From assembly GCF_011050365.1 (NCBI RefSeq), contig NZ_DRFV01000001.1:186001-250000 (forward strand): a DNA stretch of 64,000 nucleotides. Reading direction: 5' to 3'. This document shows positions 63,885 through 64,000 of the stretch, one piece after another. The notes beneath the pieces were generated by a model, which saw only the letters and a list, made by a program, of their open reading frames with translations, had not been told where the DNA came from and ran no database searches. A program made the position numbers and the translations under genes. This DNA is from Pseudohongiella sp. (GTDB lineage: Bacteria; Pseudomonadota; Gammaproteobacteria; Pseudomonadales; Pseudohongiellaceae). Each line of letters begins with the position of its first letter. Position 1 is the stretch's first letter.

Positions 63885-64000
63885 CCGGCGTCTCCTGTGG
63901 CGACAAGGCGGTACTGCGACGAAAGGGGTGGGGCTGGAGGTGCCTGCGCGCCGGGTGGCACGCAGGCAGTGTTGACGGCCTGCTTTACTCTTCGGTTGCC
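63885..64000. other. right edge, possible 3' end of a minus-strand gene
   Basis: The last 116 bases. A minus-strand frame ending in A-T-E-E-stop (TAA at 63985-63987) reaches the window edge at 64000, so a gene upstream of speE may end here. Too short to identify. Confidence 0.25.

Overview
The window reads as a chromosomal segment of a free-living, aerobic to microaerobic gammaproteobacterium. It is almost entirely coding, with short intergenic gaps. Two conserved blocks point to Gammaproteobacteria. The run ychF-pth-rplY-prs-tRNA-Gln-ispE-lolB-TPR lipoprotein, divergent from hemA-prfA-prmC-moeB, has the same order as in Pseudomonas. The run mreB-mreC-mreD-maf-rng-yhdP is the classic cell-shape operon. 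GatCAB, an FNR-type regulator with an iron-sulfur cysteine motif, MATE and AEC transporters and paired acyl-CoA dehydrogenases fit a marine oligotroph-like lineage outside Pseudomonas; that finer placement is inference. No phage, insertion sequence, CRISPR array or rRNA operon is visible.

Layout. 0.2-5.2 kb: an exported orphan protein, then a Fur-box-controlled ferric iron ABC importer (binding protein, two-domain permease, ATPase). 5.2-22.7 kb: translation and central housekeeping genes (tRNA-Met, ychF, pth, rplY, prs, tRNA-Gln, ispE, lolB, hemA, prfA, prmC, moeB, an RhlB-like helicase, gatCAB). 23-33.4 kb: cell shape and envelope operon ending in a nitrilase-family hydrolase and a DUF445-like membrane protein. 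33.5-47.8 kb: accessory region with a TetR regulator, a solitary ExbD, mtnA, a HIT hydrolase, a secreted glutaminyl cyclotransferase next to a lipoprotein aminopeptidase, a 24-bp tandem repeat ahead of a patatin/lipoprotein/thioesterase trio, an amidohydrolase, a ThDP enzyme, a DUF4105 membrane protein, uppP and an SDR. 48-54.7 kb: fatty-acid or related acyl-CoA catabolism (two acyl-CoA dehydrogenases, phosphatase, phosphotransferase) and two exporters. 54.8-64 kb: a spermidine-synthase-like protein split over two genes, a YeeE/YedE sulfur transporter pair, fnr, three universal stress proteins, cardiolipin synthase, an EEP hydrolase and speE.

Most notable observations: mreC appears to start at a rare AUU codon; a perfect FNR box lies between two divergent Usp genes right beside fnr, at class II spacing from a candidate -10 of the rightward gene; the membrane and synthase halves of a normally fused spermidine-synthase-like protein are separate overlapping genes, with the synthase half carrying its own N-terminal export or membrane segment; the two adjacent acyl-CoA dehydrogenases look like a catalytic/non-catalytic pair; and four 24-bp repeats, open in all three forward frames, precede the patatin gene. 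I did not find a convincing wholly new system; these are the loci I would look at first. Starts were chosen by eye from homology and ribosome-binding sites, and family assignments are from recalled motifs, not from database searches.
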